This document shows, one piece after another, positions 7,589 to 15,136 of a DNA stretch of 23,421 bases; the stretch's first letter is position 1; every line of letters starts with the position of its first letter. Source of the DNA: JBBRSC01 sp038245795 (lineage in GTDB: Bacteria > Actinomycetota > Acidimicrobiia > Acidimicrobiales > Microtrichaceae); NCBI GenBank assembly GCA_038245795.1, contig JBBRSC010000014.1, forward strand, positions 1-23,421, in the 5' to 3' direction. Under the pieces are notes generated by a model, which did not search any database, was not told the origin of the DNA, and worked only from the letters and a program-made list of their open reading frames with translations. Position numbers and translations under genes: made by a program.

Positions 7589-8344
7589 TCAGAGCAACAT
7601 GCCGCCGTCGACGACGAGCGTGTGACCGCAGATCCAACTGGCGGCATCGGACGCAAGGAACACCGCGGCGTTGGCAATATCTGACGGCTCGCCGAGCCGT
7701 TTCATGGTGATATGGGCCGCCACACCCTCCTCGTTGGTCTCCCACAGCGCCTTCGCCATGTCGGTCTTCACCAGACCCGGCGCGATCGCGTTGACCCGAA
7801 CCGCGGGTGCCAATTCCTTGGCGAGTGTCTTCGTCTGGTGGATGAGCGCCGCCTTGGTGACGTTGTAGTTCCCGATGCTGGGCTCGACCGACAACCCCCC
7901 GATCGACGAGATGTTGATCACCGAACACCCCGACCTGTTCTTCATCGACGCATGCCACGCGAACTGCGTCCAGAACAATGGGGCCGTGAGGTTGACTGCC
8001 AACGTCTTCTCCCAGCGGCTTGCATCGATGTCGATCGACGGCCCCATATAGGGGTTGGTCGCCGCATTGTTGACGAGAATGTCGATCTGACCGAAACGCT
8101 CGACCGTTGCATCGACGCACGCCCGAGCCTGGTCAAGGTCCCCTGCGTTGGCAGCGAAGACCCCGAGCTCAGCGTCCGGAGCCAACGAGAGGATCTGATC
8201 GCGGGCAGCTTCGAGCGCCTCGATCTTGCGCGACGACATCATCACGTTCGCCCCCGCCGCGGCGAACTGGGTGGCGATCTCGCGTCCGATCCCCTTCGAT
8301 GCGCCAGTGATGAGCGCAACCTTGCCGTCGAGTCGAAGTTCCAT
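7589..8344 (-). CDS. SDR-family oxidoreductase (short-chain dehydrogenase/reductase)
   Basis: With the ATG at 8344 this is a 251-residue classical SDR. The dinucleotide-binding motif TGASKGIG is at 13-20, NNAA at 92-95, and the catalytic residues are Ser147 (ISSIGG), Tyr160 and Lys164 (YNVTK). The C-terminal FLASDAASWICGHTLVVDGG is the usual end of the fold. Arg39 after the second strand (SSRK) may favour NADPH, which is only an inference. The substrate is not evident; FabG-like ketoacyl reductases and unspecific alcohol dehydrogenases share these motifs. The frame runs upstream to 8398, but MELRLDGKVALITG is the normal beginning. A TATCGT hexamer lies eight bases before this ATG. It is convergent with menE and divergent from phoD. 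Confidence 0.9.
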   Translation of the reverse strand: MELRLDGKVALITGASKGIGREIATQFAAAGANVMMSSRKIEALEAARDQILSLAPDAELGVFAANAGDLDQARACVDATVERFGQIDILVNNAATNPYMGPSIDIDASRWEKTLAVNLTAPLFWTQFAWHASMKNRSGCSVINISSIGGLSVEPSIGNYNVTKAALIHQTKTLAKELAPAVRVNAIAPGLVKTDMAKALWETNEEGVAAHITMKRLGEPSDIANAAVFLASDAASWICGHTLVVDGGMLL

Positions 8345-8352
8345 GGCCGAGC

Positions 8353-8358
8353 ACGATA
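8353..8358 (-). promoter_or_regulatory. -10 element TATCGT of the SDR gene (leaderless type)
   Basis: TATCGT (TANNNT) is separated by eight bases from the ATG at 8344, and no ribosome-binding site is visible. The spacing matches that of menH. I see no good -35. Confidence 0.4.
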
Positions 8359-8392
8359 GTCGCGCACTGTGATCACTTGATGTGACACGAGA

Positions 8393-8425
8393 GTTCATCT
8401 TTCGTTTACCCTGTGTTCAGCGAAT
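8393..8425 (+). promoter_or_regulatory. Candidate PHO box: three 11-base direct repeats upstream of phoD
   Basis: Three consecutive 11-base units begin at 8393 (GTTCATCTTTC), 8404 (GTTTACCCTGT) and 8415 (GTTCAGCGAAT). Their heads are GTTCA, GTTTA and GTTCA. The Streptomyces PhoP operator is described as 11-base direct repeat units with consensus close to G(G/T)TCAYYYR(G/C)G. The first unit matches the first eight positions. Two units further upstream in the same register, GATCACTTGAT (8371-8381) fits partly, while 8382-8392 does not. The gene that follows encodes a secreted phosphatase, which is what PhoP regulates. A TACCCT -10-like hexamer (8407-8412) lies inside the second unit, so the exact geometry of the promoter is unclear. 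Confidence 0.55.
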
Positions 8426-8438
8426 CGAGGGGGTTCCA

Positions 8439-10010
8439 ATGAAGCGAAGAGATTTCCTACGCGCCGGAGCGGGGGTTGCCGGAGTGGCAGCCGTCGGGGG
8501 TGTCAGCACCGCATGTGCACCGGCCATGGGCGGATCGACACCCACCAGCGTGTGGTCCGCGGGCGTCGCCAGCGGACTCCACTCCCCAACGCAGGTCGTT
8601 CTGTGGACACGGGTCGAACCAACGTTGGCGCCCGGCGTCACCACCGTGCTGTGGGAGGTGGCTACCAGCCCTGCCTTAACCACCATCATCGCCAACGGAT
8701 CCGCTCCCGTCAGTGCGCTCGCCGACAACACCGTGAAAGTGCTCGTCGGCGGGCTGTCCCCCGACCAGAGCTACTGGTACCGATTCGACACGGGGACCGA
8801 CGTCTCACCAACTGGCCGAGCACGCACCGTTCCATTGCCGAACGCCACCCCGGCACGATTGAACTTGGCCGTCGCCAGCTGCCAATCCTACGCCTCCGGG
8901 TTCTACGGGGCCTGGGCCAGCATTGCCGTGCAGGACGTGGATGCCGTGTTGTTTCTTGGCGACTACATCTACGAGTCATTCGCCATTCAGTTGTTGCGGA
9001 GGGTGCGCGACGAAACGTCCGAGACCACACAGACGCTGGCGCAGTACCGCGACCGCTACAAGCTCTATCGCAGCGACACGAACCTGCGAGCTGCGCACGC
9101 TGCTCACCCGTTGGTCCCCATCTGGGATGACCACGAGATCAGCAACGACTACGACAAGACCATCTTCACCACCGAACCGGCGCGGGCGGCCGCCGCCTAC
9201 CAGGCATGGTTCGAGTACATGCCCGTCTGGCCCATCGCCGGGAACCAGATCTATCGCTCGATCCGTTGGGGAACGCTCGGCGAACTCTTCTGCCTCGATA
9301 CCCGCCAGTATCGCGACGAGCACCTCGGCACCTCACTGCTCGGCATCCTCGGTCTGGCGATCATGTCCGGCGACCTCCAGGCCACCGGCCGATCGATCAT
9401 GGGTGCAACGCAGCGAAATTGGCTGCTCAACGGGCTCGATACCGCCCAGTCCGATGGCGTCCGTTGGAAGCTGATCGGCAACCAAGTGATGATCGCGCCG
9501 ATCCGTATCACCGACTACGACACCCCCGAAAACCGTGCGATCGATCCGACGCTTCCGAAGCATGCCGGGCTCTATCTCGGAACCGACAGCTGGGACGGCT
9601 TCGGCTGGGAACGCGACCAGATCCTGGGCCATCTCAACACCGCCAACGTGGCCGATGTGGCCTTCCTCACCGGCGACGTCCACTCCTTCTGGGGCGCAGC
9701 GTTGACGACGGACTTCGACGATCCGCTCGCGTCGACCGTGGCGTACGAGTACACGTGCGGATCCATCAGTTCGCCGTCAGGCATCACCGAGAACAGCTTG
9801 GCGGGCGGCCTCGCGTCGTTCGCCACCCAACCCTCGTTCGACTATTCCGAACTGCGCTACAACGGCTTCGGACTGGTCGAGTGCACCCCGTCGCAGATGA
9901 AGGTCACGTTTCATCAGACCATCCCGACCATTCCCAACGCTGGAGTGTCGCCCAAGGTGCAGTTCGTGGCGACACCGGGTGTGGTGCAACCAACCATCAC
10001 CCTCATCTGA
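8439..10010 (+). CDS. phoD: Alkaline phosphatase D / phosphodiesterase, Tat-exported
   Basis: This is a 523-residue PhoD-family metallophosphatase that releases phosphate from phosphate esters outside the membrane. It begins KRRDFLRAG, a twin-arginine signal, followed by a hydrophobic Ala/Gly/Val stretch to about residue 25. STAC at 23-26 is a poor lipobox, so simple cleavage is as likely as lipidation. An N-terminal PhoD domain (about 35-135) precedes the catalytic domain, which shows FLGDYIYES (172-180), WDDHEISND (229-237), LDTRQYR (286-292) and TGDVHSFWG (411-419). In PhoD these motifs hold the Ca/Fe centre and active site. The ATG at 8439 has a good ribosome site (GAGGGGG, about six bases away), unlike most neighbours. 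The PHO-box-like repeats just upstream suggest induction by phosphate starvation. Confidence 0.92.
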   Translation: MKRRDFLRAGAGVAGVAAVGGVSTACAPAMGGSTPTSVWSAGVASGLHSPTQVVLWTRVEPTLAPGVTTVLWEVATSPALTTIIANGSAPVSALADNTVKVLVGGLSPDQSYWYRFDTGTDVSPTGRARTVPLPNATPARLNLAVASCQSYASGFYGAWASIAVQDVDAVLFLGDYIYESFAIQLLRRVRDETSETTQTLAQYRDRYKLYRSDTNLRAAHAAHPLVPIWDDHEISNDYDKTIFTTEPARAAAAYQAWFEYMPVWPIAGNQIYRSIRWGTLGELFCLDTRQYRDEHLGTSLLGILGLAIMSGDLQATGRSIMGATQRNWLLNGLDTAQSDGVRWKLIGNQVMIAPIRITDYDTPENRAIDPTLPKHAGLYLGTDSWDGFGWERDQILGHLNTANVADVAFLTGDVHSFWGAALTTDFDDPLASTVAYEYTCGSISSPSGITENSLAGGLASFATQPSFDYSELRYNGFGLVECTPSQMKVTFHQTIPTIPNAGVSPKVQFVATPGVVQPTITLI

Positions 10011-10017
10011 ACATGAT

Positions 10018-10047
10018 CTGACCGGTCGACGACTCTGCTGACACAAT
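10018..10047 (+). promoter_or_regulatory. Candidate promoter of the rRNA methyltransferase gene (leaderless type)
   Basis: A -35-like CTGACC (10018-10023) and a -10-like CACAAT (10042-10047) are separated by 18 bases. Six bases (CGACCC) then lead to the GTG at 10054. The spacing matches the other leaderless promoters, although the first base of the -10 is C rather than T. It fits the 43-base gap after phoD. Confidence 0.4.
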
Positions 10048-10053
10048 CGACCC

Positions 10054-10920
10054 GTGTCGAAGGATTCTCCGCCGGTCATCTGCCCCGGATGCGGCGAGCC
10101 ACTGACGCGCGAGGACGGGTCATTTCGGTGCGAGAATGGCCATTCCTTCGACATGTCGACCGACGGCTACGTCAACCTGATGCCGTCGGGTCGCTTGGCT
10201 GGGGGCGTGGCCGGTGATTCGGCAAACATGATTCGCGCGCGCCGGGAGTTCTTCGACGGCGGGCACTACTCCCCCGTGATGACAGGGGTCGCCGACATGG
10301 TTCGGCAAACGCTCTCCCAGACAGTGTCCTCCGACTCCGCGTTCTCCGACTCCGCCCGCGCGGTCGTGGTGGACGCCGGATGCGGGGAAGGCTCGTATCT
10401 CGATGCCATCCAGAGCCCAGTACCGGGCGCTGAGCACACCATCGAGTGCATTGGTATCGACGTCTCCAAACCCGCAGTCCGTCTGGCTGCCCGACGGTTC
10501 CCGAACTGCCGTTTCGCCGTGGCATCGTCCTATCGGATTCCACTGGCAGCCCTGTCGTGCGATGTGGTGGTCTCGGTGTTCGCGCCACGTCCCTATGACG
10601 AGTTCGCCCGCGTCCTGGTGAACGGCGGTTCGATCATCACCGCGTCGCCGGGGCCGCGCCATCTCGCGGGATTGCGGGGGGTGCTCTACGACGACCCAGC
10701 GCCCCACGAGTCCCGGCCTCATGTCTCCGAGGAGGGGTTCGGCGCGCCCGACCAACGCCACGAGATCACCTTCGACCTTGATCTCGACGCGGATGATGCC
10801 CGGCGACTCCTGCAGATGACGCCCTATTGGTGGTCGGCGACTGAGGCTCAGCAGGCCTCACTCGGCGCCATTGCGACCACGGTCGACATCGTGGTCGCGA
10901 GGCACGTCGTTCGGCGTTAG
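10054..10920 (+). CDS. rlmA: RlmA-type 23S rRNA (guanine-N1) methyltransferase
   Basis: This is a 288-residue SAM-dependent methyltransferase with an N-terminal zinc finger: Cys10, Cys13, Cys26 and His30 (CPGCGEPL then CENGHSFD). It is followed by DGYVNLMPSG, then GDSANMIRARREFFDGGHYSPV, the linker typical of RlmA (RrmA)/TlrB proteins. The SAM-binding motif I is VVVDAGCGEGSY (104-115) and motif II is ECIGIDVSKPAV. RlmA enzymes methylate N1 of G745 (gammaproteobacterial type) or G748 (Gram-positive TlrB type) in 23S rRNA hairpin 35, close to the macrolide tunnel. I cannot tell which base from sequence alone. An unusual Ser/Asp-rich stretch (SSDSAFSDSAR) precedes motif I. The GTG start follows a -10-like hexamer by six bases. 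The TAG stop is nine bases before the next gene's ATG. Confidence 0.8.
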   Translation: MSKDSPPVICPGCGEPLTREDGSFRCENGHSFDMSTDGYVNLMPSGRLAGGVAGDSANMIRARREFFDGGHYSPVMTGVADMVRQTLSQTVSSDSAFSDSARAVVVDAGCGEGSYLDAIQSPVPGAEHTIECIGIDVSKPAVRLAARRFPNCRFAVASSYRIPLAALSCDVVVSVFAPRPYDEFARVLVNGGSIITASPGPRHLAGLRGVLYDDPAPHESRPHVSEEGFGAPDQRHEITFDLDLDADDARRLLQMTPYWWSATEAQQASLGAIATTVDIVVARHVVRR

Positions 10921-10923
10921 GTT
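10918..10923 (+). promoter_or_regulatory. -10 element TAGGTT of yyaL, overlapping the rlmA stop codon
   Basis: TAGGTT fits TANNNT and starts with the TAG that ends the upstream gene. It is followed by exactly six bases (CCGGTG) and the ATG at 10930. No Shine-Dalgarno sequence is present. The -35 region has only weak similarity. Confidence 0.4.
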
Positions 10924-10929
10924 CCGGTG

Positions 10930-12921
10930 ATGGCCAACCGCCTCGCTCACGAGACCAGCCCGTATCTTCGCCAACACGCCGACAATCCAGTCGATTGGTA
11001 TCCCTGGGGCGACGAAGCGTTCGAGCGGGCCACGGCCGAGGATCGTCCCGTGCTGCTGTCGATCGGCTACTCCGCCTGTCATTGGTGCCATGTGATGGCT
11101 CATGAGTCGTTCGAGAACGACGCCACCGCTGCCATCATGAACGAGCTGTTCGTCTGCGTGAAGGTCGACCGTGAGGAACGGCCCGATGTCGACGCCATCT
11201 ACATGGAGGCGACGGTCGCGATGACCGGCCACGGCGGCTGGCCCATGACCGTGTTCCTGACGCCCGGCGGGGAGCCCTTCTATTGCGGCACCTACTTCCC
11301 CGACGTCAGCCGCGGCGGCATGCCGGCATTCGCCGATCTGTTGGTGGGGATCGACACGGCATGGCGCGAACAACGAGACGAGATCACCGAACAATCAGAG
11401 AAGCTCACGGCGCACATCCGACGCGAACCATCGCTCGCCGGGGGTTCACTTCCCGGTCCCGAGGTCTTAGGCGAGGCCGAGGACGAGCTGATCAATGTCC
11501 ACGATCGGACATGGGGAGGTTTCGGTGGCGCCCCGAAGTTCCCGCAGTCGATGTCGATCGACTTCTTGTTGCGCCAACACCTCCGGACCGGCTCCAAAGA
11601 AGCGTTGGCCGCCGCCACACGCAGCCTCGACGCCATGTGCGCCGGAGGTATCTACGACCACCTGGGGGGCGGCTTTGCGCGTTACAGCGTTGATGCGCAA
11701 TGGCTGGTGCCACATTTCGAGAAGATGCTCTACGACAACGCTCTCCTGATCCGGCCGTACCTCCACGCTTGGCAGATCACGAAGGACGCCGCCTATCTCG
11801 AGGTCGTCGAACAGACCATCGAGTGCGTCCTGCGCGATCTTCAGGTGGCCCCCGGAGCGTTCGCGTCCGCCGAGGATGCCGACTCCCCCGACCCTGATCA
11901 TCCTGGCCACAACGAAGAGGGGCGCTTCCAGACGTGGACCCCAGCCGAGATCGAATCGGTGCTGGGTGATGACACCGGCGCATTCAGCGAGTGGTACGGG
12001 GTGACCGACGGCGGCAACTTCGAGGGACGATCGATCCTCTTCCGTCCGGTCGGCGGGTTCACCCGAACCGACAACCTCGAAACTGCCCGCCATCAGTTGT
12101 TCGCGGAACGCGAAACACGCCAGCGACCTGGCCTCGACGACAAGGTGCTGTGCGAGTGGAACGGACTCTTCTTGGCGTCGTTGGCCGAAGCTGCGGCCGT
12201 CACGGGTCGGTCCGAGTGGGTCGACGCAGCGGTGGCCTGCGCAGAGTTCCTGTGCCGCGAACTTCGCGTCGACCACCGCTGGCACCGATCGTGGCAAACC
12301 GGTGCCGGTGCCCGACACCTGGCCTATGCGCATGATCACGCGGCGGTGATTGATGCGTTCGTGCGGGTCTACGAACTGACGGGCGATCCGCGATGGCTGA
12401 GCGAGGCGACCCAGACGGCCGACGCGTTGGTCGAGCTGTTCTGGGACGCCGACACCAGCGTGTTCTTCACCACCGGTTCCGATGCTGAGGCGCTCATCAC
12501 CCGGCCCGTCGACCTCCAGGACAACGCCACGCCGGCCGCGCAGTCGGCGGCAACGGCCGCGCTGCTCCGGTTGGCACCACTTGCGGATCGTGAGGATCTC
12601 CGGGACATCGCGGAGCAGATCCTGTCGAAGTTGGGAGAGATCGCTGGTCAACATCCGTTGGCCTTCGCCAACCTGTTGTCATCGGTTCAGATCGTTGCTG
12701 ATGGACTCGACGAGATCGTGATCTGTGGGGAACGACCCGACCTGCTGGCCGTGACCCACGAGACGTGGCTCCCCAACGCCGTCCGTTCGTGGGGCACCCC
12801 GCTGCCGGGCCCGCTGTGGGAGGGTCGAAGCGACGGGTTCGCCTACGTGTGCCACAACTATGCATGCCAACTTCCAGCCTCGACTCCCGATGAACTTCGA
12901 GCGCAACTGAGGATCTCATGA
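10930..12921 (+). CDS. YyaL/DUF255 (SSP411-like) thioredoxin-fold protein
   Basis: This is a 663-residue protein of the YyaL family (DUF255, related to mammalian SPATA20). The N-terminal thioredoxin-like domain starts NRLAHETSPYLRQHADNPVDWYPWG and carries a CxxC pair, Cys50-His-Trp-Cys53, in GYSACHWCHVMAHESFEN. VKVDREERPDVD and GGWPMTVFLTP follow. The C-terminal part resembles an alpha/alpha toroid of the six-hairpin glycosidase type, with GGFARYSVDAQWLVPHFEKMLYDNALL about a third of the way along. The molecular function of the family is not established; redox and sugar-related roles have been suggested. GTG-ATG occurs at 10927-10932. I prefer the ATG because it lies six bases after a TANNNT hexamer. 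The TGA overlaps the next gene's ATG by four bases (ATGA), so the two are translationally coupled. Confidence 0.88.
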   Translation: MANRLAHETSPYLRQHADNPVDWYPWGDEAFERATAEDRPVLLSIGYSACHWCHVMAHESFENDATAAIMNELFVCVKVDREERPDVDAIYMEATVAMTGHGGWPMTVFLTPGGEPFYCGTYFPDVSRGGMPAFADLLVGIDTAWREQRDEITEQSEKLTAHIRREPSLAGGSLPGPEVLGEAEDELINVHDRTWGGFGGAPKFPQSMSIDFLLRQHLRTGSKEALAAATRSLDAMCAGGIYDHLGGGFARYSVDAQWLVPHFEKMLYDNALLIRPYLHAWQITKDAAYLEVVEQTIECVLRDLQVAPGAFASAEDADSPDPDHPGHNEEGRFQTWTPAEIESVLGDDTGAFSEWYGVTDGGNFEGRSILFRPVGGFTRTDNLETARHQLFAERETRQRPGLDDKVLCEWNGLFLASLAEAAAVTGRSEWVDAAVACAEFLCRELRVDHRWHRSWQTGAGARHLAYAHDHAAVIDAFVRVYELTGDPRWLSEATQTADALVELFWDADTSVFFTTGSDAEALITRPVDLQDNATPAAQSAATAALLRLAPLADREDLRDIAEQILSKLGEIAGQHPLAFANLLSSVQIVADGLDEIVICGERPDLLAVTHETWLPNAVRSWGTPLPGPLWEGRSDGFAYVCHNYACQLPASTPDELRAQLRIS

Positions 12922-13787
12922 CCGACTCCGACACAACCGATGGACCAACACCGATTGCCCGGCGTTTCTGGCAGCTGATCGAACCGCTCCACGCCATCAC
13001 GTACTTCGCCCCCGAGAGCGCTGAGGCCATGTTGCGGCTTGGACTGAAGGGATTCTGGATGGGCTACTTCGCCGGACGGGCGGCACCAATGGGAGCCGTG
13101 GGAGCCGGCATGGTCGAAGCGACCTTCGCCAACTTCGCTCCCGTCTTGGTTCGTCGAGCGATCCCCGAGGCATGGGCCAGGACCGCCCCGGAGGCGGTCG
13201 TCGTCGCGCGGCGTGATGCTGCCGCCACCGTGCTCCGACGGGTCATCCCGAACGTCGAGACCGAAGCCGGGCGAGTCGTGCCCCTGTTGTCGTCCGTCGT
13301 TCGATCGGCCCGCGCAGATGGCCGACCGCTGTTCGCCGCCAATCGCGATGTGCCGCTCTCAGATGACCCGGTCGAGGCATTGTGGCAATGCTGCACCACG
13401 TTGCGGGAGCATCGGGGTGACGGCCATGTGGCTGCCCAGGTAGCGCACGACGTCAGCGGCCTTGAATCGCACCTGCTGCTGGGGATGCCGACCGAGATGC
13501 TCGGCCCAGTTCGCGGCTGGACCCCCGACGAGTGCAGCGTCGCGATTGACGGGCTCCATCAGCGCGGGTTGCTCGAACTTGATGGATCCCGCACCGACGC
13601 CGGTCGTGAGCTTCGCCGAGTCATCGAGTCCGAGACCGATGTGGCCGCCGCCCATGCATGGAACGACGGTTTGACCGAGGACGGGATCGATCTTCTGCCT
13701 GGGCTGCTTCGGCCGCTGGCATCGTCGATCAACTCGGCCGGGATCCTTCCCTTTCCCAACCCCATCGGCCTGCCCAACGCCACCTGA
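12918..13787 (+). CDS. SCO6745-like protein of unknown function
   Basis: This is a 289-residue protein. The N-terminal block PIARRFWQLIEPLHAITYFAPESAEAMLRLGLKGFWMGYFAGRAAPMGAVG resembles an actinobacterial family I know as SCO6745-like, whose members are sometimes annotated as helix-turn-helix or MarR-like proteins. The region about 195-240 (GWTPDECSVAIDGLHQRGLLELDGSRTDAGRELRRVIE) has the pattern of a winged helix: helix, helix, hydrophobic turn, then a short wing ending in T-x-x-G-x-x-L/x-R. DNA binding is therefore possible but not shown. There is no signal peptide, and the hydrophobic patch at 40-70 looks like packed helices rather than a clear membrane segment. It overlaps the yyaL stop by four bases, so the two products are made together. 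Confidence 0.7.
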   Translation: MTDSDTTDGPTPIARRFWQLIEPLHAITYFAPESAEAMLRLGLKGFWMGYFAGRAAPMGAVGAGMVEATFANFAPVLVRRAIPEAWARTAPEAVVVARRDAAATVLRRVIPNVETEAGRVVPLLSSVVRSARADGRPLFAANRDVPLSDDPVEALWQCCTTLREHRGDGHVAAQVAHDVSGLESHLLLGMPTEMLGPVRGWTPDECSVAIDGLHQRGLLELDGSRTDAGRELRRVIESETDVAAAHAWNDGLTEDGIDLLPGLLRPLASSINSAGILPFPNPIGLPNAT

Positions 13788-13833
13788 GGTCGAACCCCGA
13801 GCGTGGCGGTGCGGTGCGACACTCGGCCGAAGC

Positions 13834-13851
13834 GCGGACCGTGCGGACCGT
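13834..13851. repeat. 9-base tandem duplication GCGGACCGT x2
   Basis: Two identical copies lie side by side and are followed by GCGG, the start of a third. The slightly upstream GCGGT-GCGGT run has a similar character, suggesting slippage in GC-rich spacer DNA. Confidence 0.7.
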
Positions 13852-13986
13852 GCGGCTGCCCGATCAGCGCCGACCGCCCGATCGAATCGCGCGCCCGATA
13901 GAACCGCGCGTGAATACGCACCGAATGGGTACCTTTCCACGCGCAGTTCGGGGGAACGGGCAAACAATCGGAGCCGCTCGGCGTTC

Positions 13987-14014
13987 GTGACACGACATTG
14001 GAACCTTCTAGCTT
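13987..14014 (+). promoter_or_regulatory. Promoter of the phosphonate oxidase/phosphonatase pair (leaderless type)
   Basis: A -35-like GTGACA (13987-13992, five of six to TTGACA), 16 bases, then -10 TAGCTT (14009-14014), and six bases (GGACGC) to the ATG at 14021. No ribosome-binding site is present. No 11-base PHO-box register was found here. Confidence 0.55.
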
Positions 14015-14020
14015 GGACGC

Positions 14021-15136
14021 ATGCGGTGCGTGATCGTCGGTGGTGGAGTCCTGGGAACCATGCATGCGTTCACCGCCTTGGAGCGCTGCTGGGACGTGGT
14101 GCACCTCGAACGCGACGCAGAGGCCCGATCGGCCACGGTTCGAAACTTCGGCATGGTGTGGATTTCCGGTCGGGCACCCGGACAGGAGCTTGCCCACGCG
14201 TTGCGGGCCCGCGAGATCTGGGCCTCGATCGGGCAACAGGTGCCCGATGTCGGGTTCCGTCCCGACGGCTCGTTACTCGTGGTGTGGGAGCGCGACGAAT
14301 TGGCCGTGCTCGAAGCCGTCTGCGCTCGACCCGATGCCGCCGAGCGCGGCCTCCGGCTCGTTGATCAGGCCGAGGCGCAACGCATCAACCCCGCGGTCAC
14401 GGGCGAGATGCTCGCCGCCTTGCACTGCACCATGGATGCCAAGGTCGAACCGGGACGGTGCCTTCCCGCCATACGCCAGTGGCTGTCGCTTACCCACGAG
14501 AACTACGAGTTTCTCGCACCCCGTACGGTGACCGAGGTCGGAGACGGTTGGGTCACCGATTCAACAGGTCATCGACACGACGGCGATCTGGTGATCGTGT
14601 GCCCGGGGGCCACCAACGATGGTCCGATCGCGGCGCTCGTGGCTGGCCGGCCGGTTCGGCGAGTGCGCTTGCAGATGCTGCAGACCGAAGCACCGACACG
14701 GCCACTGACCACGATGCTTGCGGACGCCGATTCGCTGCGCTACTACCCCGCGTTCGACTGCCCCGCGCGGGATGCACTGGATCCACCTGAGCCGATCGTC
14801 TCGGAGTTTCATATGCAGCTGCTCTGTTCCCAGCGCCTCTCCGGCGAGCTGACGATCGGCGACACCCATCACTACGACGAACCGTTCGAGGTTGGCCTGT
14901 ACGACCGCCCAGAACAGCATCTCCTCGGCCGCTTGGGGCGAGTCCTCGGCGAGCCCGCACCGACAGTCGTTCGACGTTGGGCTGGGGTGTACAGCCAGAG
15001 CACCGACCCCGAACACATCTGGCACCACGAACGAGTCCATCCATCCACCGTGGTCGTCACCGGCCCGGGCGGGCGAGGGATGACGCTGGCGCCCGCTATA
15101 GCCGAACAGACCTTTCTCGATTGGGAACACACATGA
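14021..15136 (+). CDS. FAD-dependent oxidoreductase, TIGR03364-like (phosphonate-associated)
   Basis: This is a 371-residue flavoprotein of the D-amino-acid/glycine-oxidase (DAO) type. The FAD-binding start is VIVGGGVLGTMHA (4-16), with Glu30 at the end of the second strand for the ribose. SATVRNFGMVWISGRAPGQE (37-56) is the stretch I associate with the TIGR03364 family, which occurs next to phosphonate genes. The C-terminal glycine-rich segment VTGPGGRGMTLAPAIAEQ completes the flavin site. Related enzymes (PbfC/PbfD type) oxidise N-methyl-2-aminoethylphosphonate, and some also plain 2-aminoethylphosphonate, to phosphonoacetaldehyde. The overlap with a phosphonatase gene (ATGA) supports such a role here. 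Oxidation of another amine cannot be excluded. The start is fixed by a TANNNT-N6 promoter and by the FAD motif directly after it. Confidence 0.82.
   Translation: MRCVIVGGGVLGTMHAFTALERCWDVVHLERDAEARSATVRNFGMVWISGRAPGQELAHALRAREIWASIGQQVPDVGFRPDGSLLVVWERDELAVLEAVCARPDAAERGLRLVDQAEAQRINPAVTGEMLAALHCTMDAKVEPGRCLPAIRQWLSLTHENYEFLAPRTVTEVGDGWVTDSTGHRHDGDLVIVCPGATNDGPIAALVAGRPVRRVRLQMLQTEAPTRPLTTMLADADSLRYYPAFDCPARDALDPPEPIVSEFHMQLLCSQRLSGELTIGDTHHYDEPFEVGLYDRPEQHLLGRLGRVLGEPAPTVVRRWAGVYSQSTDPEHIWHHERVHPSTVVVTGPGGRGMTLAPAIAEQTFLDWEHT

Larger units (their letters stand above)
13788..14020 (+). other. Intergenic spacer with short GC-rich repeats
   Basis: I see no plausible gene in these 233 bases. 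GCGGACCGT is repeated in tandem at 13834-13842 and 13843-13851. GCCCGAT occurs three times at 13858, 13876 and 13893 (spacing 18 and 17), forming a degenerate tandem repeat. CCGAG (13797-13801) can pair with CTCGG (13822-13826) as part of an imperfect hairpin shortly after the upstream stop, but there is no T-run. GTTC-N4-GAAC (13946-13957) is a small inverted repeat. The promoter of the next gene lies at the right end. Confidence 0.55.

Noticed and set aside
8368..8387. CRP-like site TGTGA...TGTGA in the SDR-phoD gap
   Set aside because: The two TGTGA elements are in direct rather than inverted orientation, which does not fit the CRP consensus.
8462..8516. PhoD as a lipoprotein
   Set aside because: STAC at residues 23-26 lacks the aliphatic residue usually found three positions before the Cys, so only a Tat signal is claimed.
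11467..12654. 395-codon minus-strand open frame opposite yyaL
   Set aside because: It is low-complexity, Arg/Gly/Val-rich and wholly inside a well-supported gene on the other strand. No promoter or start context is visible.
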